From NCBI GenBank assembly GCA_016712285.1, contig JADJRK010000001.1, forward strand, positions 3,720,001 through 3,784,000: DNA of 64,000 nt. The letters are read 5' to 3'. Below the pieces are notes generated by a model. The model saw only the letters and a program-made list of their open reading frames with translations, was not told where the DNA came from and made no database searches. Made by a program: the position numbers and the translations under genes. This DNA comes from Planctomycetota bacterium. Its GTDB lineage: Bacteria; Planctomycetota; UBA8742; UBA2392. Shown in pieces: positions 51,012 to 58,810 of the stretch (positions within the stretch are counted from its first letter, which is position 1; each line of letters begins with the position of its first letter).

Positions 51012-51845
51012 ATGCTTTCGGTGCGGCATATTCTTGAGAAGACCATTGCGCGCTTCACGCGTGCGGGCGTGGATTCTCCGCGCCTGAACGCGGAGCTGCT
51101 GCTTGCCCGCGCACTCAACGTGACACGCGGTGAATTGCTGGGCGCAGGCGACCGCGAACTCGCCCCGGATCACGCCGCGAAGTTTGACGCGCTCGCTGCC
51201 CGCCGCGAGGCGCGCGAACCTATCGACTACATCCTTGGCAAACGCGAGTTCTATTCTCGCACATTCGTCGTCAAGCCGGGGGTGTTAGTCCCGCGCGCGG
51301 ATACCGAGACCATTGTCGATACACTCAAGCGCGAACTGCCCGAAGCGGCCGGCTTGGCAGCCGATATCGGGTGTGGCAGCGGCGCGCTGGCGGTTACGCT
51401 GGCGCTGGAGTTCCCGCGGCTGCGCGTGCTGGCGACCGATATCAGTCAGGTTGCCCTGCAGGTGACGCGCGAGAACGCGGCTCGCTTGGGCGCTCAAGTC
51501 TGGTGCGCGCGCATGGATGGCCTAAGTGCGGCGCGCGGGCCCTTTGACCTGATCGTCAGCAATCCGCCCTACGTTGATCCAGCCGATGCCGATGGCTTGC
51601 AACCCGAAGTGCGGGACCACGAACCGCCCGAAGCCTTGTTCGGCGGCCAAGGCGGAGTTGAAATTGCGGAAAGACTGCTGCTGCAGACGGCGGAACATCT
51701 CAAGCCCGGGGGCGTGTGCCTGTTCGAGCACGGCTTCAACCAGGGCGAAGCGATGCGCGCGCTGGCCGGGCAGGCGGGCCTGCGTGACGCGCGCACGGTG
51801 CAGGACATGGCAGGGCTGGATCGGGTGCTGGTGGCACACAAGTAG
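51012..51845 (+). CDS. prmC: Peptide chain release factor N5-glutamine methyltransferase
   Basis: A 277-residue class I SAM methyltransferase that methylates the Gln of the GGQ motif in RF1/RF2. N-terminal helical domain (LEKTIARFTRAGVDSPRLNAELLL), VPRADTET, the SAM-binding loop DIGCGSG at 118-124, and the active-site NPPY at 184-187 (SNPPYVDPAD), followed by LLLQTAEHLKPGGVCLFEHG. All key residues are present. The first ATG (51012) gives the family N-terminus. Downstream is a small gene 8 bases away, so both are probably one transcript; a release-factor gene (prfA) is not adjacent. Confidence 0.94.
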   Translation: MLSVRHILEKTIARFTRAGVDSPRLNAELLLARALNVTRGELLGAGDRELAPDHAAKFDALAARREAREPIDYILGKREFYSRTFVVKPGVLVPRADTETIVDTLKRELPEAAGLAADIGCGSGALAVTLALEFPRLRVLATDISQVALQVTRENAARLGAQVWCARMDGLSAARGPFDLIVSNPPYVDPADADGLQPEVRDHEPPEALFGGQGGVEIAERLLLQTAEHLKPGGVCLFEHGFNQGEAMRALAGQAGLRDARTVQDMAGLDRVLVAHK

Positions 51846-51853
51846 GATGGATC

Positions 51854-52126
51854 ATGGAATTCACAGCCATGCTGGTGATTGAGTTTGACGTGGCGGTAGA
51901 CCGCATCAGTCGCGCCATGTTCGACGAAAAGTTCGCGGCTTTCGGGTGGCTCAAACTGGCGGGCATGGCTGGCGCGTGGACGATTGAGTTTGAGCGCTCG
52001 TCGCGCGAGTCAGCGTTGAACAGCACCCGCAACATGCTTCAGCTGGCCTTGCAGGGTGCCCGCGCCAATCGCGACCACGTCAAAGCCGTCGTCCACCTCG
52101 GCCCCGACGCGCCCGTGACGGTGTGA
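51854..52126 (+). CDS. Small hypothetical protein downstream of prmC
   Basis: A 90-residue protein (MEFTAMLVIEFDVAVDRIS) of mixed alpha/beta nature, with no motif I recognise. It starts 8 bases after prmC, has a short hydrophobic first strand but no signal peptide, and ends KAVVHLGPDAPVTV. Codon use and position support a real gene co-transcribed with prmC, but no function can be given. Murein gene murA follows 96 bases later. Confidence 0.6.
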   Translation: MEFTAMLVIEFDVAVDRISRAMFDEKFAAFGWLKLAGMAGAWTIEFERSSRESALNSTRNMLQLALQGARANRDHVKAVVHLGPDAPVTV

Positions 52127-52222
52127 GGCCACGCCCTGATTCGCTGCATTCAAGCCGATGATTCTGCCGATAACTCAGCAGCCGGGGTGTCCCGGCGTTG
52201 CGGCTTTGACCACAGGATCGCC

Positions 52223-53542
52223 ATGCCCCACAAATTCGTCGTCTCGGGCGGTGCCCGCCTCACCGGCAATGTGACCGTTTCCGGCAGCAAGAACGCGGCG
52301 TTGCCGATGATGGCCGCGGCGTTGCTCGCCAAAGGCACCACCATTCTGCGCAACGTGCCCGACCTGTCGGATGTGCGGCTGATGGCCGACATCCTCGACA
52401 CGCTGGGCTGCGATGTGACGCTGTTTCCGCAGCCGGGCGTGGTGGTGATCGATGTAGTCGACGAATCCAACATTTCCGCGCCCTACGAGCTGGTCAGCGA
52501 AATGCGCGCCAGCTTTTGCGTGCTCGGCCCGCTGCTTGCCCGTCGCGGCGAGGCGCATGTCAGCCAGCCCGGCGGCTGCACACTGGGCGAGCGGCCAGTA
52601 GACCTGCACATCAAGGGCATCCAGGCCATCGGGTGCGAAGTCGCGTTTCATCGCGGCAACGTGATCGCGAAGGGCAGGCCCACCGGCGGTCGCGTGTACC
52701 TGGGCGGCTCGATGGGCCCCAGCGTCACCGGCACCGCCAACGTGATGTGCGCCGCCGTGATGGGCAGCGGAGTGACTGTCATTGACCAGGCAGCCTGCGA
52801 GCCCGAGATCACGAACCTGGCTGAAATGCTGATCGCCATGGGCGCGAAGATCCGCGGCGCGGGCACAAGCCGCCTTGTCATCCACGGCGTGGACGAATTG
52901 CACGCGGCGACGTTTGACGTGATCCCGGACCGCATTGAGGCCGGCACGCTGATGATCGCAAGCGCAATCACGCGCGGCGACGTGACACTGGAAAAATGCG
53001 ACCCCGACGTGATGCTGGCGCTGTTCGACAAGTTCACCGAGATGCGCGTGCCCTTTGAGCGCCTTGACGCGTCAACGGTGCGCGTGAACTGCCCCAACCG
53101 CGCGCGGGCAGCCGACCTGACGACGTTGCCCTACCCCGGCTTTCCCACCGACCTGCAAAGCCCGCTGATGGCGTTGATGTGCGTGAGCGAAGGCTACGCG
53201 CTGGTTGAAGAGAAGATCTATCCCGAGCGCTTCATGCACGTGCCGGAGTACCGGCGGCTTGGGGCGGACATTCGCAAGCAGTTCAACACGTGCATCGTGA
53301 CGGGCGTAGACAAGCTGCACGGCGCGCCGGTGGCAGCCACCGACCTGCGCGCGGGCGCGGGCCTGATCTTGCTGGGCCTCGCCGCCGAGGGCGAAACCGA
53401 CGTCCTGAAAATCCAGCACGTAGACCGAGGCTACGACCGTCTGGAAGCCAAGCTGACCACACTGGGCGCCGGCATCAAGCGAGTAGAGTATCAGCCAAGA
53501 CGCCGAGCTGGAGAAAGAAGCCAACGCAACCGCGCAGCGTAG
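52223..53542 (+). CDS. murA: UDP-N-acetylglucosamine 1-carboxyvinyltransferase
   Basis: A 439-residue MurA, which transfers enolpyruvate from PEP to UDP-GlcNAc, the first committed step of peptidoglycan synthesis. It starts MPHKFVVSGGARLTGNVTVSGSKNAALP, has the catalytic Cys119 in SQPGGCTLGERPVDLH (equivalent of Cys115), DRIEAGTLMIASAITRGDVTL, PYPGFPTDLQSPLMAL and LGADIRKQ. Cys rather than Asp at the active site predicts fosfomycin sensitivity. ATG 52223 has a CACAGGA site; the upstream frame lacks family similarity. The last 15 residues (PRRRAGERSQRNRAA) are a basic tail. Confidence 0.95.
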   Translation: MPHKFVVSGGARLTGNVTVSGSKNAALPMMAAALLAKGTTILRNVPDLSDVRLMADILDTLGCDVTLFPQPGVVVIDVVDESNISAPYELVSEMRASFCVLGPLLARRGEAHVSQPGGCTLGERPVDLHIKGIQAIGCEVAFHRGNVIAKGRPTGGRVYLGGSMGPSVTGTANVMCAAVMGSGVTVIDQAACEPEITNLAEMLIAMGAKIRGAGTSRLVIHGVDELHAATFDVIPDRIEAGTLMIASAITRGDVTLEKCDPDVMLALFDKFTEMRVPFERLDASTVRVNCPNRARAADLTTLPYPGFPTDLQSPLMALMCVSEGYALVEEKIYPERFMHVPEYRRLGADIRKQFNTCIVTGVDKLHGAPVAATDLRAGAGLILLGLAAEGETDVLKIQHVDRGYDRLEAKLTTLGAGIKRVEYQPRRRAGERSQRNRAA

Positions 53543-53668
53543 CGCCTGACGGTCGCTTTGCCGTGCCCCCCCGTTGCTATTTCGGGCCTTGCCGGCATCC
53601 CTGCATCGCTGGTCTGGCGTGAAGCCGCCTGTTGCGTTACATTTACACAGGCTTCACGTGGGGCTGTC

Positions 53669-54061
53669 ATGCTGCACAAAGACCTGACACAAGTTGTGAT
53701 CAATGCCGCCAAGACGGTGCATGCCGAACTTGGCCCCGGCTTGCCCCACAACTTTTACCGCGAAGCCATGGAACTGGAGCTGCGCGAACAGGGCCTGGCC
53801 GCTGAAGTCGACAAACCCGTGAAGGTCCAATACAAAGGCCACACGCTGGGTGAAATGGCGATCGATTTCTGCGTCAACGACGCCATCCTGTGCGTTCTGG
53901 TTGATGACGAAGAGATTTCCCCCGACGAGTACGGCCGCATGCGCACGCTTCTGAAGACCCTTGAGCTCGATGTAGGCCTGCTGTTGAAGTTCAACGGCGG
54001 CCGACTCGATGTGCGTCGGGTGGAAGCGGTGCCTGCAAAGAAGACGGAAGCTACGGCCTAA
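53669..54061 (+). CDS. GxxExxY-family protein with altered signature
   Basis: A 130-residue protein of the GxxExxY type (MLHKDLTQVVINAAKTVHAELGPGLPHNFYREAMELELREQG), common in Bacteroidota, Planctomycetota and others, of unknown function. The usual LGPGLLExxY reads LGPGLPHNFY, so the conserved Glu is lost while the Tyr stays. The second half (YKGHTLGEMAIDFCVNDAILCVLVDDEEI) fits the family's strand-rich domain, but the usual ELKA is replaced by VDDEE. ATG 53669 is chosen over an in-frame start near 53558. A terminator follows at 54079. Confidence 0.82.
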   Translation: MLHKDLTQVVINAAKTVHAELGPGLPHNFYREAMELELREQGLAAEVDKPVKVQYKGHTLGEMAIDFCVNDAILCVLVDDEEISPDEYGRMRTLLKTLELDVGLLLKFNGGRLDVRRVEAVPAKKTEATA

Positions 54062-54078
54062 GTCTGAAAGCAAGGACC

Positions 54079-54105
54079 GCCCCGCCCAAGTCGGCGGGGC
54101 TTTTT
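54079..54105 (+). terminator. Intrinsic terminator of the GxxExxY gene
   Basis: GCCCCGCC (54079-54086) pairs with GGCGGGGC (54093-54100) around a 6-base loop and is followed by TTTTT (54101-54105). It lies 17 bases past the stop codon. Confidence 0.88.
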
Positions 54106-54117
54106 GGTTTTTCAGGG

Positions 54118-54184
54118 TTCACACGAAGCCACTAAGACACAAAACAATCCTGCAGTTCTTTGTGACTTCGTGTCTTTGTGTGAA
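54118..54184. repeat. Imperfect TTCACAC-type inverted repeat upstream of leuS
   Basis: Left arm 54118-54143 (TTCACACGAAGCCACTAAGA, then CACAAA) and right arm 54159-54184 pair over 26 bases with several mismatches, around a 15-base loop. The sequence resembles AT-rich TTCACACGAAG(A/G)CACGAAG repeats that are scattered in many environmental genomes (from memory). Its composition differs from the GC-rich surroundings. Role unknown. Confidence 0.65.
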
Positions 54185-54236
54185 TCCAAGCAGTTGAGGA
54201 AGCAACTTTGGCCGCTATCGTGGCGCGGCGATGCAG

Positions 54237-54256
54237 CCCCGGCCGGCAGGCCGGGG
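54237..54256. repeat. GC-rich palindrome (copy upstream of leuS)
   Basis: CCCCGGCC-GGCA-GGCCGGGG, a perfect 8-bp stem preceded by CAG, just before the leuS ribosome site. The same 20-base element, with one loop base changed (GGAA), occurs in frame inside leuS at 55418-55437. Confidence 0.8.
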
Positions 54257-54289
54257 ACTGTCGGCGAAGCCGGCAGAGGGACATGACCT

Positions 54290-56950
54290 ATGGAAGACGA
54301 ACGCAAGTTTCCGGATTACGAAGCCAAGTGGCAGAAGTTCTGGGATGCCCGCAAGCAGGCAACCAGCCAGAGCACCGAGCCCAAATCCGACCGCGAATTC
54401 TACGTGCTGTCGATGTTCCCGTACCCGAGCGGCAAGCTCCACTTCGGCCACGCGCTGCCCTATACCCTGACCGACGCCATGGCGCGCTATCTGCGCATGC
54501 GCGGCTACAACGTGCTGAACCCCACGGGCTGGGACGCGTTCGGCCTGCCCGCCGAAAACGCGGCGATTGAAAACAAGATTCACCCCAGCAAGTTCACCTA
54601 CGACAACATCGACGCGATGCGCAAACAGAAGCACGCGTTCGGCTACAGCTTTGACTGGGACCGCGAAGTCTTTACCTGCCGCCCCGACTACTACAAGTGG
54701 ACCCAGTGGATCTTCCTGCAAATGCTGGAGCGCGGCGTCGCCTATCGCAAGAAGGCCCGCGTCAACTGGTGCACACAGTGCCACACCGTGCTGGCCAATG
54801 AGCAGGTCGAAACCGTGGTCAAGGACGGCGACGAGTTCCAAGCCTGTTTCCGGTGTGAGTCGCGCGTCATCCCCAAAGAAATCGACGCCTGGTTTTTACG
54901 GATCACGGCATATGCCGACCGCCTGCTGGAAGGCCTGGACAAGCTGGGCGACAAGTGGCCCGAACGAGTCGCCACCCAGCAGCGCTATTGGATCGGCCGC
55001 AGCGAAGGCGTGAACATTGACTTCACAGCCAAGCTGAAAGAACCGCACAAGCTGACGGTGTTTACGACGCGTGCCGACACGGTATTCGGCGTCACCTACG
55101 TGGCGCTGGCGCCGGAACATCCACTGGTTGAACAGATCATCGCACAAAGCGATGCCAAGCAGGCTGCGCGCCTGCGCGAGTTTGTGAAAGAAACACTGGG
55201 CATGTCCGAACAGGACCGCGCCGGCGAAGCCGAAAAAGAAGGCATCAACACCGGGTTCAAGGCGGTCAACCCCCTGAGCGGCGAAGAGGTGCCGATCTTT
55301 GTCGCGAACTACGTGCTGATGTACGGCACGGGCGCGGTCATGGCTGTGCCGGCCCACGACGAACGCGACCATGAGTTCGCCAGCGACTACCGGCTGCCGA
55401 TGAAAGAAGTCGTACAGCCCCGGCCGGAAGGCCGGGGGTCAGCCGATGGCGGCCACGTATCCGTCAAAGGCGCTGCCTTCACCGACCACGGCGTTCTGAT
55501 CGACAGCGGAAAGTACACCGGCCAGACCACAGCCGAAGCCATCCAGCAGATCGCCGCCGACCTGAAGGCTTCCGGCAAGGGCGGGCCGCAGGTGAACTAC
55601 AAGCTGCGCGACTGGGGCATCTCGCGCCAGCGCTACTGGGGTTGTCCGATCCCGGTCGTGCATTGCGCGGCGTGCGGCATTGTCCCGGTACCCGAAGCGG
55701 AGCTGCCTGTCACTCTGCCGAGCGACGTGGATTTCCTGCCCACGGGCCAGTCGCCGTTGACCCTGCACCCGGACTTCCAGAAGACCAAGTGCCCCAAGTG
55801 CGGCCGCGAAGACGCCCGCCGCGACACGGACACGATGGACACGTTCGTGGATTCAAGCTGGTACTACCTGCGCTACACCGATCCCACCAACGCCGAAAAA
55901 ATCTTCGACCGTGCCAAGGCCCACCACTGGGCGCCCGTGGACCTGTACATCGGCGGCCGCGAGCACGCGATCCTGCACCTGATTTACGCGCGCTTCTATA
56001 CGCGGTTCTTGCATGACATCGGCTTGATCGACTTCGAAGAGCCCTTCCAGCGCCTGTATGCCCATGGCCTGATCCAGGGCGAGAGCATTCGAATCGTCAA
56101 CGAGCACATGAACCGCTACGTCAGCCAGGAAGAATTCGCGCGCCTGAAGAAGGAAGGCAAAGCCACAGATGGCGACATCACGCGTCGCATCGAAAAGATG
56201 TCCAAGTCCAAGAAGAACGGCGCCGACCCGACCGAGTTAATGAACCAGTATGGCGCAGACGCAACCCGGCTGGCGATCCTGTTCCTGGGCCCCGGCGACG
56301 CCGACAGCGTGTGGGACCCCAACGGTATGAAGGGCCCCTACGGGTTCTTGCGCCGGTGGTACGACACCGTACTGCAGTTCGCGCCGCTGGTGGAAGAGCT
56401 GCCCGCATTGCCGGCCGACAAGACGTTTTCGCAGGCCGCCAAGGCCCTGCGCGCCGGCACGCACGGGCTGATCGACAAGGTCACGCGCGAGTTTGAGGGG
56501 CGCTATGCGTTCAACACCGCCATCGCCGCCGGCATGGCCCTGCTGAACGACATCCATGCCTTCGTGCGTGGATTTGCGGATCCTGCAAGCGCAGACTTGG
56601 CTTCGCGCCACGTGTTGCGGGAGGCGTTCGACGCGATGGTGCAGACGCTGTCACCATTCGTGCCCCACACAGCCGAAGAGTTGAACCAGGCCCTGGGCAA
56701 CGAAGGGAGCGTGTTTGACCGCCCATGGCCCAAGGCCGACCCTGCGGCGATGAAGCTGGACGAAATCGAGCTGCCGGTGCAGGTGAACGGCAAGGTGCGC
56801 GGCACCATCCGGCTGCCCGCCGAAGCCGACAAGGCCACGATGGAAAAGCTGGCGCTGGAGAACGACAACGTCAAAAAGTTCGTCGATGGCAAGACCATCC
56901 AGAAGCTGATTGTCGTGCCCGGCCGCATCGTCAACGTCGTGGCCAAGTGA
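54290..56950 (+). CDS. leuS: Leucyl-tRNA synthetase with an in-frame palindrome
   Basis: An 886-residue class I aminoacyl-tRNA synthetase that charges tRNA-Leu. HIGH motif HFGH at 51-54 (PYPSGKLHFGHALPYTLTDA), CP1 editing region (VFTTRADTVFGVTYVALAPEHP, VMAVPAHDERDHEFA) and KMSKS at about 637 (KMSKSKKNGADP) are intact, with a C-terminal anticodon-binding and LeuRS domain. Start ATG 54290 follows a GAGGG site. Residues about 376-383 (QPRPEGRG) are encoded by the 20-base palindrome 55418-55437, in the editing-domain loop between MKEVV and KGAAFTDHGVL; family members are typically some residues shorter there. The editing domain still reads well, so activity is probably retained. Confidence 0.95.
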   Translation: MEDERKFPDYEAKWQKFWDARKQATSQSTEPKSDREFYVLSMFPYPSGKLHFGHALPYTLTDAMARYLRMRGYNVLNPTGWDAFGLPAENAAIENKIHPSKFTYDNIDAMRKQKHAFGYSFDWDREVFTCRPDYYKWTQWIFLQMLERGVAYRKKARVNWCTQCHTVLANEQVETVVKDGDEFQACFRCESRVIPKEIDAWFLRITAYADRLLEGLDKLGDKWPERVATQQRYWIGRSEGVNIDFTAKLKEPHKLTVFTTRADTVFGVTYVALAPEHPLVEQIIAQSDAKQAARLREFVKETLGMSEQDRAGEAEKEGINTGFKAVNPLSGEEVPIFVANYVLMYGTGAVMAVPAHDERDHEFASDYRLPMKEVVQPRPEGRGSADGGHVSVKGAAFTDHGVLIDSGKYTGQTTAEAIQQIAADLKASGKGGPQVNYKLRDWGISRQRYWGCPIPVVHCAACGIVPVPEAELPVTLPSDVDFLPTGQSPLTLHPDFQKTKCPKCGREDARRDTDTMDTFVDSSWYYLRYTDPTNAEKIFDRAKAHHWAPVDLYIGGREHAILHLIYARFYTRFLHDIGLIDFEEPFQRLYAHGLIQGESIRIVNEHMNRYVSQEEFARLKKEGKATDGDITRRIEKMSKSKKNGADPTELMNQYGADATRLAILFLGPGDADSVWDPNGMKGPYGFLRRWYDTVLQFAPLVEELPALPADKTFSQAAKALRAGTHGLIDKVTREFEGRYAFNTAIAAGMALLNDIHAFVRGFADPASADLASRHVLREAFDAMVQTLSPFVPHTAEELNQALGNEGSVFDRPWPKADPAAMKLDEIELPVQVNGKVRGTIRLPAEADKATMEKLALENDNVKKFVDGKTIQKLIVVPGRIVNVVAK
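55418..55437. repeat. GC-rich palindrome inside leuS (in frame)
   Basis: CCCCGGCC-GGAA-GGCCGGGG, a perfect 8-bp stem preceded by CAG, shared with 54237-54256 upstream of leuS. It is translated in the editing-domain loop. Two identical elements 1.18 kb apart, one coding and one not, indicate a mobile or duplicated repeat. Confidence 0.82.
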
Positions 56951-57013
56951 TGGTTGCGGCGTGCTGTGACAACGCCCGCTACTTGCCCCGGGGGTCGGGT
57001 CGCCCTATCCTGC

Positions 57014-57040
57014 CCACCCCGCCCCGGTTGCCCGGGGTGG
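57014..57040. terminator. Hairpin between leuS and the DUF192 lipoprotein gene
   Basis: CCACCCCG (57014-57021) pairs with CGGGGTGG (57033-57040); an alternative inner stem CCCCGG/CCGGGG is also possible. It lies in the 109-base gap after leuS. There is no T run, so the call as leuS terminator is tentative. Confidence 0.45.
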
Positions 57041-57059
57041 TGCGACTTTGGAGACTTTG

Positions 57060-58805
57060 ATGCGTACGCGACTTTGCCTTTTCACGCTGGCAGCCATCAG
57101 CCTGCTACTTGCCGCATGCGGCCCGGACTCAGAAGTCGTTGAGCCCGTGGCGTGGCCGTACATGGAGTCCACCGAGGCGCTGACCATCAACGGCAAAGAG
57201 TTCAAAGCCTTCGTTGCCACCACCGAAATGCACCGCCGCCGCGCCATCAACGGCCTGGCGGTCAAGGCGGGCCAGGCGATCGCGATGCTTTACCCGGAAC
57301 TGAAAGAGCCCGTCGAAATCGAGTTCAAGACCGTGCCAGACCCGTTGGACCTCGTGTTCGTCGGCGCCGACGGCAATGCCGTGCTGGTCGCCAGCGTGCC
57401 CGCATTCAACGAAGCTGCCTTTCCGCGCATCTATGGCGGCAAAAATGCCCGCGTCGTGCTGCAGCTGCCTGCGGGCGCCGCAAAAGAACTTGGCATCTCG
57501 GCGGGTACCGCGGTCAAGACTTCGCCCGATCTGCTGGACAAGAGCAAGGGTGCCGAGCCAGAAATGGCCAAGATGTTCTTCATCCGCAACGAACGTCCCG
57601 AGGACAAACCCACCGACGCGCCAAGTGTCAGCCTGAAAGTGCTTGAGAAAGCCGAAGAAGTCGCGCAGCTCATGAAAGATCGCGACGACCTCACCGAAGG
57701 GCAGGGCGTGATCGTCCCGTTCGGCGGCAAGCAGGGCCAGTTCTGGCTCAAGGGCGTCAAAGGCAAAGTTTGCGCCGCGTGGATTGAGACTGCGGGTCGC
57801 ACCAAGATTATCAGCGCGTTGTACGAGGGCATCGAAGCCGCCGGCGGCAGCGACCTGGATGAGCCTGTCTACTTCAGCCCGACCAAGGCCAGCTATCTCG
57901 CCATCTGGAAGGGCAGCGACTACTTCACGAAAAACAACATCGAGCGCCGCAGCGCCGTTACGATTGCAGGCGTGGATGCGTACGACAACCAGGCCCCAAG
58001 CTACGACAAGATCGACATCAAGTTCGGCGACGACCGGCTTGAAGCCAGCCTGGCCATGACCGAAGACGCCCGCCTGGCCGCACTCAAGAAATCCAACACG
58101 ATTGAGACGGGCAAGGCGATCGTGCTTGCGTGGGACGACCCCAGCCATGTCACGATCGATGCACCCGCCGGCGCAAACCTGTGGTTTGTGGGCAAGGGCG
58201 ACGGCGGCTACAGCATCGTGCACAAGGAAGCAGCCAAGGGTGGCAAAGTGGACTTTAAGGCGCAGACGCGCTTCGTGATCGCGGTGCCCGCGGGCTTCGC
58301 ACCCAAGGGCGAGTTGAAGTTTCCATACCTGTTGCAGGACCTTCCGCCCAGCCTTCCTGCCGTGGTGTTCTACAACGCCAAGCAGAAGGACGTGGTCACC
58401 GACCGCTGGCCGGGCAAAGACAACAGCCTCAAGGGCCGCGCCCGCGTTGAGCTGGCAATCACGCCGGCTGAGCAGCGCCGCGGCTTGATGTTCCGCGAAA
58501 GCCTGAAAGAAAACCACGGCATGCTGTTCATTTATCCAGCCGAGGAGAGCGACGTCAGCTACTGGATGAAGAACTGCAAAATGAACCTGAGCATCGCGTT
58601 CGCCGACGAACGCGGCGTGATCGTCAAGATTCACAACGTGATGAAGGCGCCAGCCGCAGGCACGCCCGACCACGAACTCGAACTTTACCCCGCCGGCGCT
58701 CCCGTACGCTTTGCCGTGGAAATGCGCGAGAACTGGTTCAAAGACAACAGCATTGCGGAGGGCGACCGCATCTTCATTCCGGCTTCGCTGACTGAGACGA
58801 AGTAG
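57060..58805 (+). CDS. Lipoprotein with four DUF192-like modules
   Basis: A 581-residue lipoprotein. Signal MRTRLCLFTLAAISLLLAAC ends in a lipobox (Cys20). Four modules of the DUF192 type follow. The last (about 450-575) is canonical: VELAITPAEQRRGLMFRESL, HGMLFIYPAEESDVSYWMKNC, then LSIAFADERGVIV. The first (about 35-160, ATTEMHRRRAINGLAVKAGQ, then PLDLVFVGADGNAV), second (about 185-310, AQLMKDRDDLTEGQGVIVPF) and third (about 315-435, AMTEDARLAALKKSNTIETG) keep the strand order but lose the GLM and WMKN residues. DUF192 proteins are usually single modules of 100-150 residues. ATG 57060 has a GGAG site. Function unknown, probably at the outer or inner membrane surface. Confidence 0.8.
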   Translation: MRTRLCLFTLAAISLLLAACGPDSEVVEPVAWPYMESTEALTINGKEFKAFVATTEMHRRRAINGLAVKAGQAIAMLYPELKEPVEIEFKTVPDPLDLVFVGADGNAVLVASVPAFNEAAFPRIYGGKNARVVLQLPAGAAKELGISAGTAVKTSPDLLDKSKGAEPEMAKMFFIRNERPEDKPTDAPSVSLKVLEKAEEVAQLMKDRDDLTEGQGVIVPFGGKQGQFWLKGVKGKVCAAWIETAGRTKIISALYEGIEAAGGSDLDEPVYFSPTKASYLAIWKGSDYFTKNNIERRSAVTIAGVDAYDNQAPSYDKIDIKFGDDRLEASLAMTEDARLAALKKSNTIETGKAIVLAWDDPSHVTIDAPAGANLWFVGKGDGGYSIVHKEAAKGGKVDFKAQTRFVIAVPAGFAPKGELKFPYLLQDLPPSLPAVVFYNAKQKDVVTDRWPGKDNSLKGRARVELAITPAEQRRGLMFRESLKENHGMLFIYPAEESDVSYWMKNCKMNLSIAFADERGVIVKIHNVMKAPAAGTPDHELELYPAGAPVRFAVEMRENWFKDNSIAEGDRIFIPASLTETK

Positions 58806-58810
58806 GCCTC

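Noticed and set aside
51285..51839. Minus-strand open frames across prmC
   Set aside because: prmC has all its catalytic motifs on the plus strand; the reverse frames carry none.
57129..58673. A 514-codon minus-strand open frame opposite the DUF192 lipoprotein
   Set aside because: The plus-strand protein has a lipobox, an RBS and a canonical DUF192 domain; the reverse frame has none.
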